26,377 nucleotides of DNA from Candidatus Hydrogenedentota bacterium (GCA_029262095.1 JAJDAB010000319.1:1-26377), one strand, 5' to 3'. Positions 1 through 7,785 are shown, counted from the first letter of the stretch. Notes: generated from the sequence alone by a model not told the origin. Numbers and translations are program-made.

Positions 1-78
1 CGGGCCGCACCGTTGGACCGCATCCTGCGCGGCAGCAATGGTGTCGACATCGAGCGGGACGATTAGGCCGGTCGCCAC
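1..78 (-). CDS. pyrF: Orotidine 5'-phosphate decarboxylase, N-terminal part (cut by window edge)
   Basis: Twenty-six codons run from a GTG at 78 to the window edge without a stop. The product begins MATGLIVPLDVDTIAAAQDA, which matches the first beta strand of OMP decarboxylases (hydrophobic-LDVD, with the Asp that binds substrate) and the following helix. The enzyme decarboxylates OMP to UMP, the last step of de novo UMP synthesis. The GTG start is well supported: a GGAGG lies at 86-90 with a 7-nt spacer, overlapping the end of pyrD, whose stop is only 2 nt upstream. This position directly after pyrK and pyrD is what the pathway predicts. Only the N-terminus is visible, so the call rests on the start motif plus context. 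Confidence 0.8.
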   Translation of the reverse strand, partial: MATGLIVPLDVDTIAAAQDAVQRCGP

Positions 79-80
79 CG

Positions 81-1034
81 TTAGACCTCCATCGCGCCGA
101 TGAGTTCCTCGACGCGTTCAATTCTGTGTTGTTTCAAATAGGTTTTAATTCCGTCGAGTACTTGCATCGGAGCATCCGGTTGCCGAAACGTCATTGAGCC
201 GACTGAAACGGCTGTGGCCCCGGCCAGCAAGAACTCAATGGCGTCGTTCGCTGTGCAAATTCCGCCTGTGCCGATAATCGGAATACTCAGCACGCGTGCT
301 GCGTCCCAGACCATCTTCACAGCCACGGGGCGAATCGCGGGCCCGCTCAGCCCGCCGACGATATTCGACAATCGAGGCCTGCGCGTCTTGGGGTTTATCG
401 ACATGCCGAGCAGCGTGTTGATGAGGCAGACGCCATCCGCACCGCCTTCCTGCACCGCCAATGCCGGCTCCTGAATGTCCGCGACGTTTGGGGAAAGTTT
501 GATGAACAACGGTAACGTTGTCGCTGAACGAATCGCTTTGGTGTACTCGATAATTGCATCTGGATCCTGCGAAACCAATACCGCGCCCGACGCCGTCTTC
601 GCATCATGTACATTTGGACACGATAAATTAGCCTCAATCGCATCCGCCGCTGATTCCTGTTCTAACCGACTTGCCAATTCAACGTACTCATCCGGCGAGT
701 GACCGTAAATATTGCCGATGATGGTCGCGCCCTGTTTGCGCAGAAAAGGTGCTTTCTCAGAGAGGTAGGTCTCGATTCCAACGTTTTGCAGACCGATCGC
801 GTTCAGCAATCCTGCGGGCGTTTCCACGAGGCGCGGCGGTTTATTCCCTGCGCGTACTTTGAGAGAAAGGCTCTTTGTCGTCACCGCGCCGAGCCGGGTG
901 ATGTCGAAGTATTGGTTGTATTCCTGGCCGTAGCCGAAGGTGCCGGAGGCCACTGTAACCGGATTTTTCATGGGCAATCCGCCCATATTCACTGCCAGAT
1001 TCATGTCGTCCGTATCCGTCGCGTCACGGGGCAT
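81..1034 (-). CDS. pyrD: Dihydroorotate dehydrogenase, class 1B catalytic subunit
   Basis: FMN enzyme that oxidises dihydroorotate to orotate. It has the class 1 N-terminus (LKNP-like MKNPVTVASGTFGYG), the NLSCPN segment whose Cys is the active-site base of class 1 enzymes, the FIKLSPN strand, the INTLLGM segment, and the C-terminal phosphate-binding stretch IIGTGGICTANDA. At 317 residues it has the usual length. I start at ATG 1034, which overlaps the end of pyrK by 11 nt. The ATG at 1004 (MNLAVNMGG) matches the family N-terminus slightly better and is a real alternative; neither has a strong Shine-Dalgarno. The frame stays open further upstream, but that stretch only mirrors the pyrK Cys-rich region. 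The adjacent pyrK makes this the NAD-linked 1B type. Confidence 0.95.
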   Translation of the reverse strand: MPRDATDTDDMNLAVNMGGLPMKNPVTVASGTFGYGQEYNQYFDITRLGAVTTKSLSLKVRAGNKPPRLVETPAGLLNAIGLQNVGIETYLSEKAPFLRKQGATIIGNIYGHSPDEYVELASRLEQESAADAIEANLSCPNVHDAKTASGAVLVSQDPDAIIEYTKAIRSATTLPLFIKLSPNVADIQEPALAVQEGGADGVCLINTLLGMSINPKTRRPRLSNIVGGLSGPAIRPVAVKMVWDAARVLSIPIIGTGGICTANDAIEFLLAGATAVSVGSMTFRQPDAPMQVLDGIKTYLKQHRIERVEELIGAMEV

Positions 1035-1851
1035 AGGCAAGATTGTGCGCGGCCCAATCGATTCGTGTCGTATCGAATACCGGTCCATCCACGCACACGC
1101 GGACCATCGCTTCACCCTCCGCTTCTTCGGTCGATTCCACGACACAGCCCAAACAGGCGCCATCGCCACACGCCATCTGCGCTTCAAGCGATACCACGCA
1201 GTTTGCGCCCGCTGCAATCGCCGCGTCGGATGTCGTTTTCATCATGATCATCGGGCCGCACGCGTAGACTCTCGTGTCGGAATCCGGTTTCAATCGTGTC
1301 AACACATCACACGCGAACGCCTGTTCGCCCAATGAGCCATCGTCCGTCGCCACATGCACTTCACAACCCAATTCGCGGAAAAAGTCTTCGCAAAGAATTA
1401 GATGCGCATGCCGAGCGGCAATGATTACTTCGGGAATTACACCGCGCGCGGTTAGTGCTTTCGCTAAAGATGGGAACGACGCGACGCCAATTCCGCCAGC
1501 CACGATAATGTGCCGGGCGAATGCATCGTCGTCGGTATCGAATCCGATTCCTAGCGGCCCTTGTACCTGAATGCGTTGTCCCGGTGGTGTGCCCGCCATG
1601 AGCGCCGTGCCTTCACCTTCAACCTTGTAAAGGATGGTTACTTCCTGATCGAAAATCTGTTCGAAACACATCGGCCGGCGCAAGAACGGGTACTGCGTTG
1701 GATTCGTCAGCATCATACAAAATTGGCCTGGCTTGGCTTCCGCAGCGATTGACGGTGCGCGCAAACGCATTCGCCACTGTTCCGGCGCTACTTCATCATT
1801 CGCCAACACTTCGCAGTCGGAAAGGAAACGCGCGCCGGGCCCGCCGGTCAT
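1024..1851 (-). CDS. pyrK: Dihydroorotate dehydrogenase electron-transfer subunit
   Basis: The 275-residue partner of PyrD passes electrons from FMN to NAD through FAD and a [2Fe-2S] cluster. Visible parts in order are a ferredoxin-reductase-like FAD barrel (FLRRPM, the Arg-rich flavin motif), the NAD-binding segment (IIVAGGIGVASF, then VYACGPMIMM), and a C-terminal cluster motif CGDGACLGC followed by a fourth Cys in VRVCVDGPVF. Spacing is C-x4-C-x2-C-xn-C, as in PyrK. The ATG at 1851 overlaps the disA stop as ATGA, so translation is probably coupled. The end overlaps pyrD. Confidence 0.95.
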   Translation of the reverse strand: MTGGPGARFLSDCEVLANDEVAPEQWRMRLRAPSIAAEAKPGQFCMMLTNPTQYPFLRRPMCFEQIFDQEVTILYKVEGEGTALMAGTPPGQRIQVQGPLGIGFDTDDDAFARHIIVAGGIGVASFPSLAKALTARGVIPEVIIAARHAHLILCEDFFRELGCEVHVATDDGSLGEQAFACDVLTRLKPDSDTRVYACGPMIMMKTTSDAAIAAGANCVVSLEAQMACGDGACLGCVVESTEEAEGEAMVRVCVDGPVFDTTRIDWAAHNLAYAP

Positions 1852-2936
1852 CGTCGACTCCGGTCGAGCGCGAGCTGATTCCGTAGGCTGTTGAGACTCA
1901 AGCGTACGCGTTCGGCCAGAACCTCACCCACGCCCTCCAACTCAACCAATTCCTCTTTCGGGGCTCGCATGATCTGCTGCAACGTCCCAAATTTGTCTAC
2001 GAGACCTTCGATAATTGGCGGCGTAAGCCGACGGGTCTGCGCCAGAATACGGTATCCACGCGAAGACAAATAGGTATCAATACTCTTGAGATTTGTGCCG
2101 TATCCCAGCGCTGAACTAATGTGGCTGAGGTCGAGCAAATCGGTCTGAGACAATTCGCTCAATCGGGCGAGCGCACCGTCATAATCGACACCGCTTCGCG
2201 CTTGGTAGTAGTCCCGAACTACGAGTTTTGCCTCTTCGATCGGGTTAAGCAGTTCTTGGAGCTGCATATTTATGAGTCGGCCTTCGTCCCCCAACTCCAA
2301 CACAAACGGTTCAATTTCTTTTCCAATTCGCACCACCATTTCGTAGCGTTGAACCACCTTGCACACGTCGAAAATCGTCACCATATCTTCGAATTCGCGG
2401 GTGCTTAAGTCCGTTATTGCCGTATCGAGAACGGAGATGTACTTCTCGAGTGTCTGAATGGCCTGAGACGCCTTATTCAGCAACGTCGAAATGCTATCCA
2501 TAACATGGCGCTTGTCGTTGACGTATAACGTAACGCTCGACCGCCGTTCTGAAACCGCAATGACAATGCACTTCGCTTTGCGTGCCGTACGTTCTGCCGC
2601 GCGATGACGCGTACCGGTCTCGTTCGAAGGAATGGACGAGTCTGCGACCAGAAAGCGGTTCGCGTACATGATGCGCGTGCAATCGGTACTCAACACAATC
2701 GCGCCATCCATCTTCGCAAGCTCATAGAGTAATTGCGGAGTCAACGGCGCGTCGATTTCGACACCTTGTTCGGAAAACTGCGAGAGCCGCTTGGGCGGGC
2801 CAATGCAAATCAACGCCCCGAGCCGGCTCTGGATAATCAGCGAGATGGCCTCGCGTAGTGCAGTACCGGGCGACACCATCACGATGGCATCTTTCATCGA
2901 CCATTTTGTTGGCGGTTTACGCGGGCTCTTGGCCAT
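1848..2936 (-). CDS. disA: DNA integrity scanning protein, diadenylate cyclase
   Basis: Makes c-di-AMP from two ATP and scans branched DNA. The N-terminal DAC domain has both catalytic motifs: DGA at residues 77-79 (KMDGAIVLS) and RHR at 110-112 in the context ETGTRHRAAER. A helical linker follows, and the C-terminus carries a helix-hairpin-helix DNA-binding domain (FGTLQQIMRAP, then LEGVGEVLAERVR). The length of 362 residues is normal for DisA and rules out the membrane CdaA type. The start codon overlaps the radA stop by one base (TAATG). radA is a known neighbour and functional partner of disA in other bacteria, where RadA limits cyclase activity. Confidence 0.96.
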   Translation of the reverse strand: MAKSPRKPPTKWSMKDAIVMVSPGTALREAISLIIQSRLGALICIGPPKRLSQFSEQGVEIDAPLTPQLLYELAKMDGAIVLSTDCTRIMYANRFLVADSSIPSNETGTRHRAAERTARKAKCIVIAVSERRSSVTLYVNDKRHVMDSISTLLNKASQAIQTLEKYISVLDTAITDLSTREFEDMVTIFDVCKVVQRYEMVVRIGKEIEPFVLELGDEGRLINMQLQELLNPIEEAKLVVRDYYQARSGVDYDGALARLSELSQTDLLDLSHISSALGYGTNLKSIDTYLSSRGYRILAQTRRLTPPIIEGLVDKFGTLQQIMRAPKEELVELEGVGEVLAERVRLSLNSLRNQLALDRSRR

Positions 2937-4297
2937 TAAAGCTCCATTGCGGCATCAATTGCTTGTTCAATTCCCGAAGCCGGGAGCAACGTCACGGCGG
3001 AATCCCTTGCGTCCGCCGCACTGCTCTTCGGTAGAATACAGGTTGTGAACCCAAACTTCGAGGCTTCGGTTACGCGTTGGCGCGCCGATCCCACGCCCCG
3101 GACTTCACCCGTCAATCCGGCCTCGCCAAATGCTGTGAGCGTGCTCAATACCGGGGCATCGCGGAGGCTGGAAACAAGGGCAATGGCAATCGCCAAGTCA
3201 GCCGCGGGCTCTTCCAGTCGCACCCCGCCCGCCACATTCACGAACACATCCCGATCCGCGAAGGCATAGCCGCCATGCTTCTCTAACACCGCGAGAATGA
3301 GCGATACACGATTGGGGTTGACACCCGAAACCGTCCGGCGTGGCGAACCCGCCGTGGGCTCACCCACCAGTGCCTGCACTTCGACCAGTACGGGCCGGGT
3401 CCCCTCGATGCTTGGGAAGACTACCGATCCACTGACGCCTTTTGGGCGCTCATTCAGGAACAATGCGCTGGGATCGGGCACTTCATTTAGCCCACCCTCC
3501 GTCATCTCGAATACGCCGATTTCGTTTGTCGATCCGAAACGGTTTTTCACAGCGCGCAAGATGCGTAACGCCTGTTTGTCTTCCCCTTCGAAATACAACA
3601 CGGTATCGACCAAGTGCTCGAGTACGCGTGGTCCCGCAATCGCCCCGTCCTTCGTCACGTGGCCGACCAGGAAGATCGGCGTTCCTTCGCCCTTTGCCAA
3701 TGTCAGGAATTCGTTGGCTGCTTCCCGCACTTGCGCGACGCTGCCCGGCGCTGAACCCACGCGCGGCGTGTATACACTCTGGATCGAATCGATGATCACG
3801 AGGCTATAGTCGCCATTCGTGACCGCCTTTCGGATGGCATCGGAATTGGTTTCCGTAAGAAGGAGCAGATTGTCGGACAATGTGCCGAGCCGTTGCGCAC
3901 GCAAACGCGTTTGGCCAAACGATTCTTCGCCGGAGACATACAGAACCGGTGCCGCGTTCTGCGCAAGGTAATGACTCGCCTGCAGCATCAACGTCGATTT
4001 GCCGATGCCCGGGTCCCCGCCAATCAGGGTTAGCGATCCCGGGACAATTCCTCCGCCCAATACGCGGTCGCACTCCAGAATCCCTGTCGGCAGTCGCACA
4101 ACATCTTCATGGTTGACAGCAGTGATGGGGGAGGGGGCGCCGTTCGTCCGGAGCGTGTTGCGACCTGACGGTTCAACCGGCGTGATCGATTCTTCGACCA
4201 CGGTGTTCCATTCCCCGCAGCCGTCGCATTTCCCCGACCAGCGGGCGTGGACCGAACCGCAGGATTGGCATACAAACTCTGATTTTGTTTTCGCCAT
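2936..4297 (-). CDS. radA: DNA repair protein RadA (Sms), branch-migration ATPase
   Basis: A 453-residue RecA-like helicase that assists recombination. It has a zinc finger with Cys 10, 13, 24 and 27, a Walker A GGDPGIGKST at about 93-102, Walker B LVIIDS, the RadA-specific KNRFG motif at about 251-255, and a C-terminal Lon-like domain (VNPNRVSLILAVLEKHGG, then GGVRLEEPAADLA). The ATG at 4297 gives the standard start MAKTKSEFVC; a GTG at 4312 in the same frame would add five residues and is less likely. An AGGTGA lies about 11 nt upstream. The gene follows the ATP-grasp gene by 15 bases and overlaps disA by one. Confidence 0.96.
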   Translation of the reverse strand: MAKTKSEFVCQSCGSVHARWSGKCDGCGEWNTVVEESITPVEPSGRNTLRTNGAPSPITAVNHEDVVRLPTGILECDRVLGGGIVPGSLTLIGGDPGIGKSTLMLQASHYLAQNAAPVLYVSGEESFGQTRLRAQRLGTLSDNLLLLTETNSDAIRKAVTNGDYSLVIIDSIQSVYTPRVGSAPGSVAQVREAANEFLTLAKGEGTPIFLVGHVTKDGAIAGPRVLEHLVDTVLYFEGEDKQALRILRAVKNRFGSTNEIGVFEMTEGGLNEVPDPSALFLNERPKGVSGSVVFPSIEGTRPVLVEVQALVGEPTAGSPRRTVSGVNPNRVSLILAVLEKHGGYAFADRDVFVNVAGGVRLEEPAADLAIAIALVSSLRDAPVLSTLTAFGEAGLTGEVRGVGSARQRVTEASKFGFTTCILPKSSAADARDSAVTLLPASGIEQAIDAAMEL

Positions 4298-4312
4298 GCC
4301 TCGTACCGTCAC

Positions 4313-5206
4313 CTAGAGTTCTTGGACAATCGATTCGGCCAATAGTATCGCAGCCGCCCGATTAAATCGGAAGAACAACTCAGGTTCCACCAATTCTAGT
4401 TCCATAATGGCAAGTTCACTCTCGTTGTTGCGAACAACATCCACACGCGCATACACGGGTTGCGGATCGCATGCCGCAACAGCCGCCTCTGCGAACGCGA
4501 TCTCCTCGGGATTCGCCATATACGGAACGACCGTCCCGCCAAATTCATCCTGCACACGGAAATCGCCGGGCTGGGCCCGCTTCACGACCGCATGGGTGTA
4601 TTGGCCACCCATGACCATCAACGATAGCTCGCCGGCCTCGGAAACCGAGGTTTGAAACGGTTGTAGGAGGAAATCTTCCGCCCCGATTAATCCGCTGAAC
4701 AGGTCTTCGATTTTGGCTGGATTGCGTTGATCGATGCGATACGTATGCCGCGCACCCGCCGAGATCGCCGGTTTAAGAACGGCTTCGTCCCACTCGTGAG
4801 CGGCCATCAAATCGCGAAGGCTCACGCGTTCTCCTCTTGGGAGCAGTATCGTGTCCACCGTCCGAACGCCTCGACGCTCCAGGTCCAGGAGATAGCATTT
4901 GTCGAGATTCCAGCGAATCGTATCGTAACTGTTGAACATGCAAAGTTGTGGTCTGCGATCCGCGAGCCACTGATCGAATTCCGCTTTTCGATCGCCGTAA
5001 TCCCACGTTGATCGTATGACCAATCCGCCGCACGCGGCCCAATCGAACTCCGAATTCGACCACGAGACGCGCTGAGCGTTCAATCCTTGCCGAGTCAACG
5101 CATCGGCGACGTATTCGTCTTCCAAGAGAACCTGCAGGTTGTACCAAGCGAGTTCGGCGGGCTGCTCGTAACAATCGCATGTGACTATCGCAATATCTAA
5201 TGCCAC
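4313..5206 (-). CDS. ATP-grasp domain protein (RimK/glutathione-synthetase-like ligase)
   Basis: First gene of the minus-strand operon, about 297 residues. It begins VALDIAIVTCDCYEQ, the usual first strand of this family, and contains RSTWDY, the ATP-binding lysine segment AVLKPAISAGA, LLQPF, and the acidic metal-binding segment MELELVEPELFFRFN with a preceding ARVDVV. These fit a stand-alone ATP-grasp ligase that joins a carboxylate to an amine or thiol; the substrate cannot be read from sequence. I prefer GTG 5206, with AAGGT 10 nt upstream. A TTG at 5278 in the same frame would add 24 residues unlike the family start. DcsG-type cyclo-ligases belong to the same broad group, but nothing shows that activity here. 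Confidence 0.75.
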   Translation of the reverse strand: MALDIAIVTCDCYEQPAELAWYNLQVLLEDEYVADALTRQGLNAQRVSWSNSEFDWAACGGLVIRSTWDYGDRKAEFDQWLADRRPQLCMFNSYDTIRWNLDKCYLLDLERRGVRTVDTILLPRGERVSLRDLMAAHEWDEAVLKPAISAGARHTYRIDQRNPAKIEDLFSGLIGAEDFLLQPFQTSVSEAGELSLMVMGGQYTHAVVKRAQPGDFRVQDEFGGTVVPYMANPEEIAFAEAAVAACDPQPVYARVDVVRNNESELAIMELELVEPELFFRFNRAAAILLAESIVQEL

Positions 5207-5329
5207 GAAATCGAAGACCTTTGGAGAATTTAAATGGATCGCGAGATGACCGATTGGAGCATAGCAGATCACCGGCAAATTGTTTCGACATGAGTCCTAT
5301 ACCGAACTGAATAGACTAAGCAAGAAACC

Positions 5330-5357
5330 GCTACATCGCAGCGAGTAGTGATGTAGC
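5330..5357. promoter_or_regulatory. Inverted repeat upstream of the cysteine-rich precursor gene
   Basis: GCTACATC (5330-5337) and GATGTAGC (5350-5357) are perfect 8-bp arms separated by 12 bases. A second short dyad, GCTTG-GCG-CAAGC, overlaps its end (5356-5368). It lies in the 202-bp divergent gap between the ATP-grasp operon and the precursor gene, about 50 bases before the ATG. It could be an operator or a leader-RNA hairpin. I see no convincing -10/-35 pair to place it. Confidence 0.35.
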
Positions 5358-5408
5358 TTGGCGCAAGCAAGTCCGCAGCGAACTATTTGGAAACTTGGAG
5401 GAAGCGAA

Positions 5409-5843
5409 ATGGCAGAACAACATGTATCCAGGCGCGATTTTTCGAAGCTAGCGACTGTGGCCGTCGGCGGCATGATCGCGGGATCACGTGTGGCGATGGG
5501 GCAAGACGCGAAAGCTGGCGACGTGTTTCCAGTCGACCCCGCGCAACTATTAGAAGATCCCAATGTGTGCCGGGGACTCAATTCCTGTGGCGGCAAAGGC
5601 AAGGGCGACCACGCGTGTGCCGGTCAAGCTTCGTGCACGACCGTTGAAGCCCACTCCTGCCACGGCATGAACGATTGCAAAGGCCGCGGCGGTTGCGGTG
5701 GTTATCCGGGACAGAATGCGTGCAAAGAACAAGGGCATTGTGCGGTTCCATTGAGCAAAGATTCGTGGGCTCTTGCGCGGAAACAATTCGAACACCTCAT
5801 GAAAGACATGGGTAAAGAATTTGGAAAAGCACCGAAGAAATAG
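5409..5843 (+). CDS. Tat-exported cysteine-repeat protein, probable MNIO-modified (bufferin/HvfA-like) precursor
   Basis: A 144-residue protein. Residues 7-13 are SRRDFSK, a twin-arginine motif, followed by a hydrophobic stretch (LATVAVGGMIAG) and a probable cut near residue 30. The rest carries nine cysteines at 54, 60, 70, 76, 84, 90, 96, 105 and 111. They form five C-x5-C units: CRGLNSC, CAGQASC, CHGMNDC, CKGRGGC and CKEQGHC. The tail (about 115-144) is a charged amphipathic helix with no Cys. The ATG is set by GGAGGAAG at 5397-5404. The next two genes encode an MNIO enzyme and a DUF2063 partner, the pair that modifies Cys in bufferins and HvfA peptides and is linked to copper or other metal handling. 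I infer that this is their substrate. The modification, the metal and the family name are not proven. Confidence 0.75.
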   Translation: MAEQHVSRRDFSKLATVAVGGMIAGSRVAMGQDAKAGDVFPVDPAQLLEDPNVCRGLNSCGGKGKGDHACAGQASCTTVEAHSCHGMNDCKGRGGCGGYPGQNACKEQGHCAVPLSKDSWALARKQFEHLMKDMGKEFGKAPKK

Positions 5844-5868
5844 GGCATTTCGGTAGAACGATATGCTC

Positions 5869-5898
5869 ATCGCCCGGGGCTTTTCCGCCCCGGGCGAT
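5869..5898 (+). promoter_or_regulatory. Perfect 12-bp hairpin between precursor and MNIO genes
   Basis: ATCGCCCGGGGC (5869-5880), the loop TTTTCC, then GCCCCGGGCGAT (5887-5898). It starts 25 bases after the precursor stop and ends 44 bases before the MNIO start. There is no U-tract after the stem, so it is not a textbook terminator. It could be a leaky terminator or an RNase-blocking 3' stem that keeps precursor mRNA more abundant than enzyme mRNA. Confidence 0.6.
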
Positions 5899-5942
5899 TC
5901 ACCAAGTTTAGCATTACCGCAACTCAACCGGGCAGAATTCGT

Positions 5943-6875
5943 ATGACAACTCCCAGGCTTGGGCATGCAGACCTCGGACTCGGGGTCGGCCTGCGATCTC
6001 CGCACTACGATTACATTCTCGAACACTGGCCAGCAGTTGATTGGTTCGAGGTGATCAGCGAGAACTACATGGACTCGCAAGGTCGTCCGCGCTATATCCT
6101 GGATCAGATTGCCGAACGTTATCCCCTCGTGATGCACGGGGTTTCGCTGTCAATCGGATCGTCCGACCCGCTGGATCGTGAATACCTGAATGGTCTAAAA
6201 GCGCTCGCAAAAGACATCAAGCCCGCTTGGATATCCGATCACATCTGTTGGACCGGAATCGCGGCCCGCAATACGCATGACTTGTTGCCGGTACCCTTCA
6301 CAGAGCAGACCCTTCGCCATGTCGTGGAGCGTGTACGCATTGTCCAGGACGTTTTGGAACGTCCGTTTGTATTGGAAAACCCCAGTTCATACGTGCAATT
6401 TCAAGGCTCGACAATGAATGAATGGGAATTCGTGACACGGCTGGCCGAAGACGCGGACTGTGGTCTATTACTTGATGTCAATAACGTGTACGTGTCCAGC
6501 TTCAATCACGACATGGACCCTGAAACATTTATTCGGTCGCTTCCACACGAGCGCATTGTGCAATTCCATCTCGCGGGCCACTCGAATTACCGCACTCACA
6601 TCATAGATACGCACGACAACCACGTCATCGATCCGGTTTGGGATTTGTACCGCATCGCCCACGAACTCACCGGCGGCGTATCGACGATGCTTGAATGGGA
6701 TGCGAATATCCCCGCGTTTCCCGTCGTACACAATGAAGTGTTGAAAGCGAAACAATTCGTTGGCGACCATTTGCTCCGAGCCGAAACGGGCGACGCCCCA
6801 GGCGACTTAGACGTTCAGCAGGGCGCGCAGTCCGTGCCGCATCCACTCCATTTTGTTTCGGCTGATGTGGAATAG
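5943..6875 (+). CDS. DUF692 family multinuclear non-heme iron-dependent oxidase (MNIO), bufferin-maturase type
   Basis: A 310-residue TIM-barrel enzyme. Family members (MbnB, TglH, BufB, HvfB) use two or three irons to oxidise Cys or other residues in precursor peptides. Visible family segments are GVGLRSPHYDYI (12-24), WFEVISENYM (34-43), MHGVSLSIG (64-72, His65), WISDHICW (97-103, His100), LENPSSYV (144-151, Glu145), LLLDVNNVYVSS (175-186, Asp178), FHLAGH (208-213), DTHDNHV (222-228) and MLEWDANIP (249-257, Glu251). These supply the His, Asp and Glu ligands expected for the iron site. The length is normal. It lies 99 bases after the Cys-repeat gene and 7 bases before the DUF2063 gene, so the three genes read as one modification cassette. 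The precise reaction is unknown. Confidence 0.88.
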   Translation: MTTPRLGHADLGLGVGLRSPHYDYILEHWPAVDWFEVISENYMDSQGRPRYILDQIAERYPLVMHGVSLSIGSSDPLDREYLNGLKALAKDIKPAWISDHICWTGIAARNTHDLLPVPFTEQTLRHVVERVRIVQDVLERPFVLENPSSYVQFQGSTMNEWEFVTRLAEDADCGLLLDVNNVYVSSFNHDMDPETFIRSLPHERIVQFHLAGHSNYRTHIIDTHDNHVIDPVWDLYRIAHELTGGVSTMLEWDANIPAFPVVHNEVLKAKQFVGDHLLRAETGDAPGDLDVQQGAQSVPHPLHFVSADVE

Positions 6876-6882
6876 GTGACGC

Positions 6883-7785
6883 ATGTCGGACCTCGGACTC
6901 TCTGATTTGCAACGCTGGTTCCAGGCGGTCGTCACACACCCGGACGGGATCAGCGTGGGTGCTGAATCGGAAGAAGCGATAGCGATTGCCCCGCTCTCGC
7001 GCAACGAATTGGAGTCCATGGTCACCCGATCCGAAAAGTTATCGGCACAAGAACGATTGTCCATCTATGCGCAAGCGTACTTCGCGCGTTTAATCGAATG
7101 CCTGGGTGAATCGTTTCCTGTTCTGAAGCAAACGCTAGGCGAAGAACTCTTCAACGGGTTCGCGTTCGGTTATCTTCAACAGTATCCGTCACGATCGTAC
7201 ACGCTCGCGCGGCTCGCCGATAAATTTGCACAGTTTCTTCACGAAACACGACCCAGCAACGATGAAGCCACTGCAGATGGCGAAGACCTGCATCCAAGTT
7301 GGCCCGACTTCCTCATCGATCTCGCAAACCTAGAGTGGAACATCGCCGATGTCTTTGACGGCCCGGGTATCGAAAAAATTACCACGTTGAATGCGGAACA
7401 GTTGCTGGATGTGACGCCAGAGCAGTGGGGTGCGATACGATTGCAAACGGCCCCATGTCTTCGGCTCATGAAAACTCAGTTTCCAGTGAACGGCTATTTC
7501 ACGGCAATACGGCTGGCCGATAACGACACGAAAGTGGATCCACCTTCCCCGGAGGATTCGTATGTCGCCCTCAGCCGCCGGGAGTACATCGTCCGTCGCC
7601 ACGAGCTTTCGCGCCCGCAGTATGAACTACTGGTCGCGTTGCAGGACGGCCGGACAATCGCCGAAGCCATCGAGCACGCAGCGTTAGCGGGTGGCATGAG
7701 CGACGATGACCTGATCAAAAACTTGCCGAGTTGGTTCGGGGCGTGGACGCGCCATCAGTTCTTCGTTTCGTTCGAAGTAACGTAG
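6883..7785 (+). CDS. DUF2063 (HvfC/BufC-type) partner protein of the MNIO enzyme
   Basis: A 300-residue soluble protein. The N-terminal half is the helical DUF2063 domain: LQRWFQAVVTHPDG near the start, then RLSIYAQAYFARLIECLGESFP, in which the YxxxYxxRL-type motif is typical. ARLADKFAQFLHE and LIDLANLEWNIADVF follow. The C-terminal half contains a segment like the winged-helix/RiPP-recognition folds of this family (LSRREYIVRRHELSRPQYELL). In characterised pairs this partner binds the precursor and delivers it to the MNIO enzyme. The start at 6883 lies 7 bases after the MNIO stop, with AGGTGA at 6874-6879. No signal peptide is visible, so modification is expected in the cytoplasm before Tat export of the precursor. 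Confidence 0.85.
   Translation: MSDLGLSDLQRWFQAVVTHPDGISVGAESEEAIAIAPLSRNELESMVTRSEKLSAQERLSIYAQAYFARLIECLGESFPVLKQTLGEELFNGFAFGYLQQYPSRSYTLARLADKFAQFLHETRPSNDEATADGEDLHPSWPDFLIDLANLEWNIADVFDGPGIEKITTLNAEQLLDVTPEQWGAIRLQTAPCLRLMKTQFPVNGYFTAIRLADNDTKVDPPSPEDSYVALSRREYIVRRHELSRPQYELLVALQDGRTIAEAIEHAALAGGMSDDDLIKNLPSWFGAWTRHQFFVSFEVT

Noticed and set aside
1035..1217. Longer N-terminus for PyrD
   Set aside because: The extra codons overlap the conserved Cys-cluster end of pyrK in another frame and do not resemble PyrD.
699..1335. Two plus-strand frames opposite pyrD and pyrK
   Set aside because: Low-complexity His/Arg-rich products fully overlapping well-supported genes on the other strand.
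3297..3809. 170-codon plus-strand frame opposite radA
   Set aside because: Entirely within radA, Ser/Thr/Arg-rich and without any recognisable domain.
5869..5898. Rho-independent terminator ending the precursor transcript
   Set aside because: The stem is strong but lacks a following T-run, so I list it as a regulatory hairpin instead.
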